A stretch of 6,844 bases of DNA from BM509 sp036396915. GTDB taxonomy: Bacteria > Desulfobacterota > Desulfuromonadia > Desulfuromonadales > Geopsychrobacteraceae. Of the stretch, positions 6,474 through 6,844 are shown in pieces. The DNA lies in the NCBI GenBank assembly GCA_036396915.1, contig DASWJX010000251.1, forward strand, positions 1 to 6,844. Direction: 5' to 3'. The notes below the pieces were generated by a model that was not told the DNA's origin, searched no databases, and saw only the letters and a list, made by a program, of their open reading frames with translations. Both the position numbers and the translations under genes were made by a program. Each line of letters opens with the position of its first letter. Within the stretch, counting starts at the first letter, position 1.

Positions 6474-6844
6474 ATGATTTCTGCCAGCGATGTTGCCGCA
6501 TTATTTCCGCGGAAAAAGGAGAGTCCAGGTCCGGCAATCGACATTTCGAGGACATCAGGGCCGACGTATTCGACGTCCATTTCGCCATCGGGCGACGGCA
6601 GCAACGATCTGAGCGGATTCCACTGCGACATGGGCTTCATGTCGGGTTCGCCCGGCAGAAGAGCCCAGAACAATAAGACACAACCGGCCGCCGGCATGGG
6701 CGCCGCCGATGGCGCGCAGGGCGCCGGTGTGCGCAGCCACGCAGTCGGAGCAGCTGTTGGGGCCATCAGGAATCTCCGGAATCGGACCGGGCCTCCCCCG
6801 TTGCGGAGTCAGGACAGTCGGTTAAGCTATGAAGATTGGTCGCA
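6474..6844 (+). CDS. Possible partial open frame with strong ribosome binding site, cut by window end
   Basis: AGGAGGAGG (6464-6472) precedes an ATG at 6474. From there the frame has no stop for at least 123 codons to the window edge. The product is rich in Ser, Gly, Ala and Arg, has no membrane segment and matches nothing I recognise. Third codon positions are visibly less GC-rich than in the genes upstream, which argues against a conserved gene. The opposite strand of the same DNA shows an AhpD-like motif, and the two readings can hardly both be functional. I treat this as a candidate only: the ribosome binding site and openness support it, the composition does not. Confidence 0.25.
   Translation, partial: MISASDVAALFPRKKESPGPAIDISRTSGPTYSTSISPSGDGSNDLSGFHCDMGFMSGSPGRRAQNNKTQPAAGMGAADGAQGAGVRSHAVGAAVGAIRNLRNRTGPPPLRSQDSRLSYEDWS
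6686..6785 (-). pseudogene. Possible remnant of an AhpD/carboxymuconolactone decarboxylase-family gene
   Basis: The reverse strand reads CSDCVAAHTGALRAIGG around 6702-6752. This fits the CxxC-x3-H peroxidatic motif of the AhpD/CMD family, whose usual form is CxxCVAAHTxALR. Codons over this stretch are strongly GC-ending, as in real genes of this window. The frame is closed upstream by a stop at 6822-6824 and downstream by a TGA near 6552. The flanking residues do not continue the expected helices, and no start with a ribosome binding site is evident. It may be a decayed or frameshifted gene fragment, or a chance match in a GC-rich frame. Confidence 0.25.

Noticed and set aside
4865..6766. 633-codon open frame on the reverse strand
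   Set aside because: It mirrors the flavoprotein gene, whose motifs are unmistakable. The translation is Asp/Gly/Gln-rich low complexity with no recognisable domain.
6829..6844. ATG AAG ATT GGT CGC as the start of a further gene
   Set aside because: Only five codons are visible and no well-placed Shine-Dalgarno precedes them.

Overview
The window is GC-rich, and every well-supported gene lies on the + strand. Its core is a compact four-gene cluster (448-4146) for a membrane-bound quinol-oxidising Rieske/cytochrome b complex. It is followed by a separate gene (4262-6403) for a membrane-anchored flavin disulfide oxidoreductase. The heptaheme partner cytochrome, the fused cytochrome b with a non-PEWY Qo motif, and the gene order c-Rieske-b together suggest an anaerobic, cytochrome-rich bacterium of the Desulfuromonas/Geobacter type (Desulfobacterota, formerly Deltaproteobacteria). 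That placement is an inference from gene content and style; nothing in the window proves it.

Layout. Positions 1-437 hold no gene I can recognise. There is a 5' open frame without stops (1-192), a GC-rich segment that can fold, an AT-rich patch near 255-280, and the leader of the operon. Positions 448-2061 encode a membrane-anchored cytochrome with seven CxxCH sites. Its TGA overlaps the ATG of a Rieske iron-sulfur protein (2058-2525), which is followed 3 bases later by a one-piece cytochrome b (2529-3569). A small exported protein of the PCYCGC-motif family (3598-4146) closes the cluster. A 115-base gap contains a perfect 12-bp inverted repeat just upstream of the ribosome binding site of the fifth gene. 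That gene encodes a 713-residue fusion of a TVP38/TMEM64 (VTT, DedA-like) membrane domain with a mercuric reductase/dihydrolipoamide dehydrogenase-like flavoprotein. A likely intrinsic terminator (6410-6447) follows it. The last 400 bases are ambiguous: a + strand frame with a very strong Shine-Dalgarno stays open to the window edge, while the opposite strand carries a short stretch resembling the active-site motif of the AhpD/carboxymuconolactone decarboxylase family.

How the parts fit together. Cytochrome b and the Rieske protein would form the quinol-oxidising core. The heptaheme protein would stand in for cytochrome c1 or f and carry electrons into the periplasm. Several residues point to a low-potential (menaquinol-type) version: Phe at the Rieske Tyr position and APWY in place of PEWY. 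The b6f-like 15-residue His spacing in helix D marks its evolutionary affinity. The PCYCGC-like protein is co-transcribed by position, and its role is unknown. The VTT-flavoprotein fusion may link NAD(P)H to a thiol/disulfide or metal substrate at the membrane, but its substrate cannot be read from sequence.
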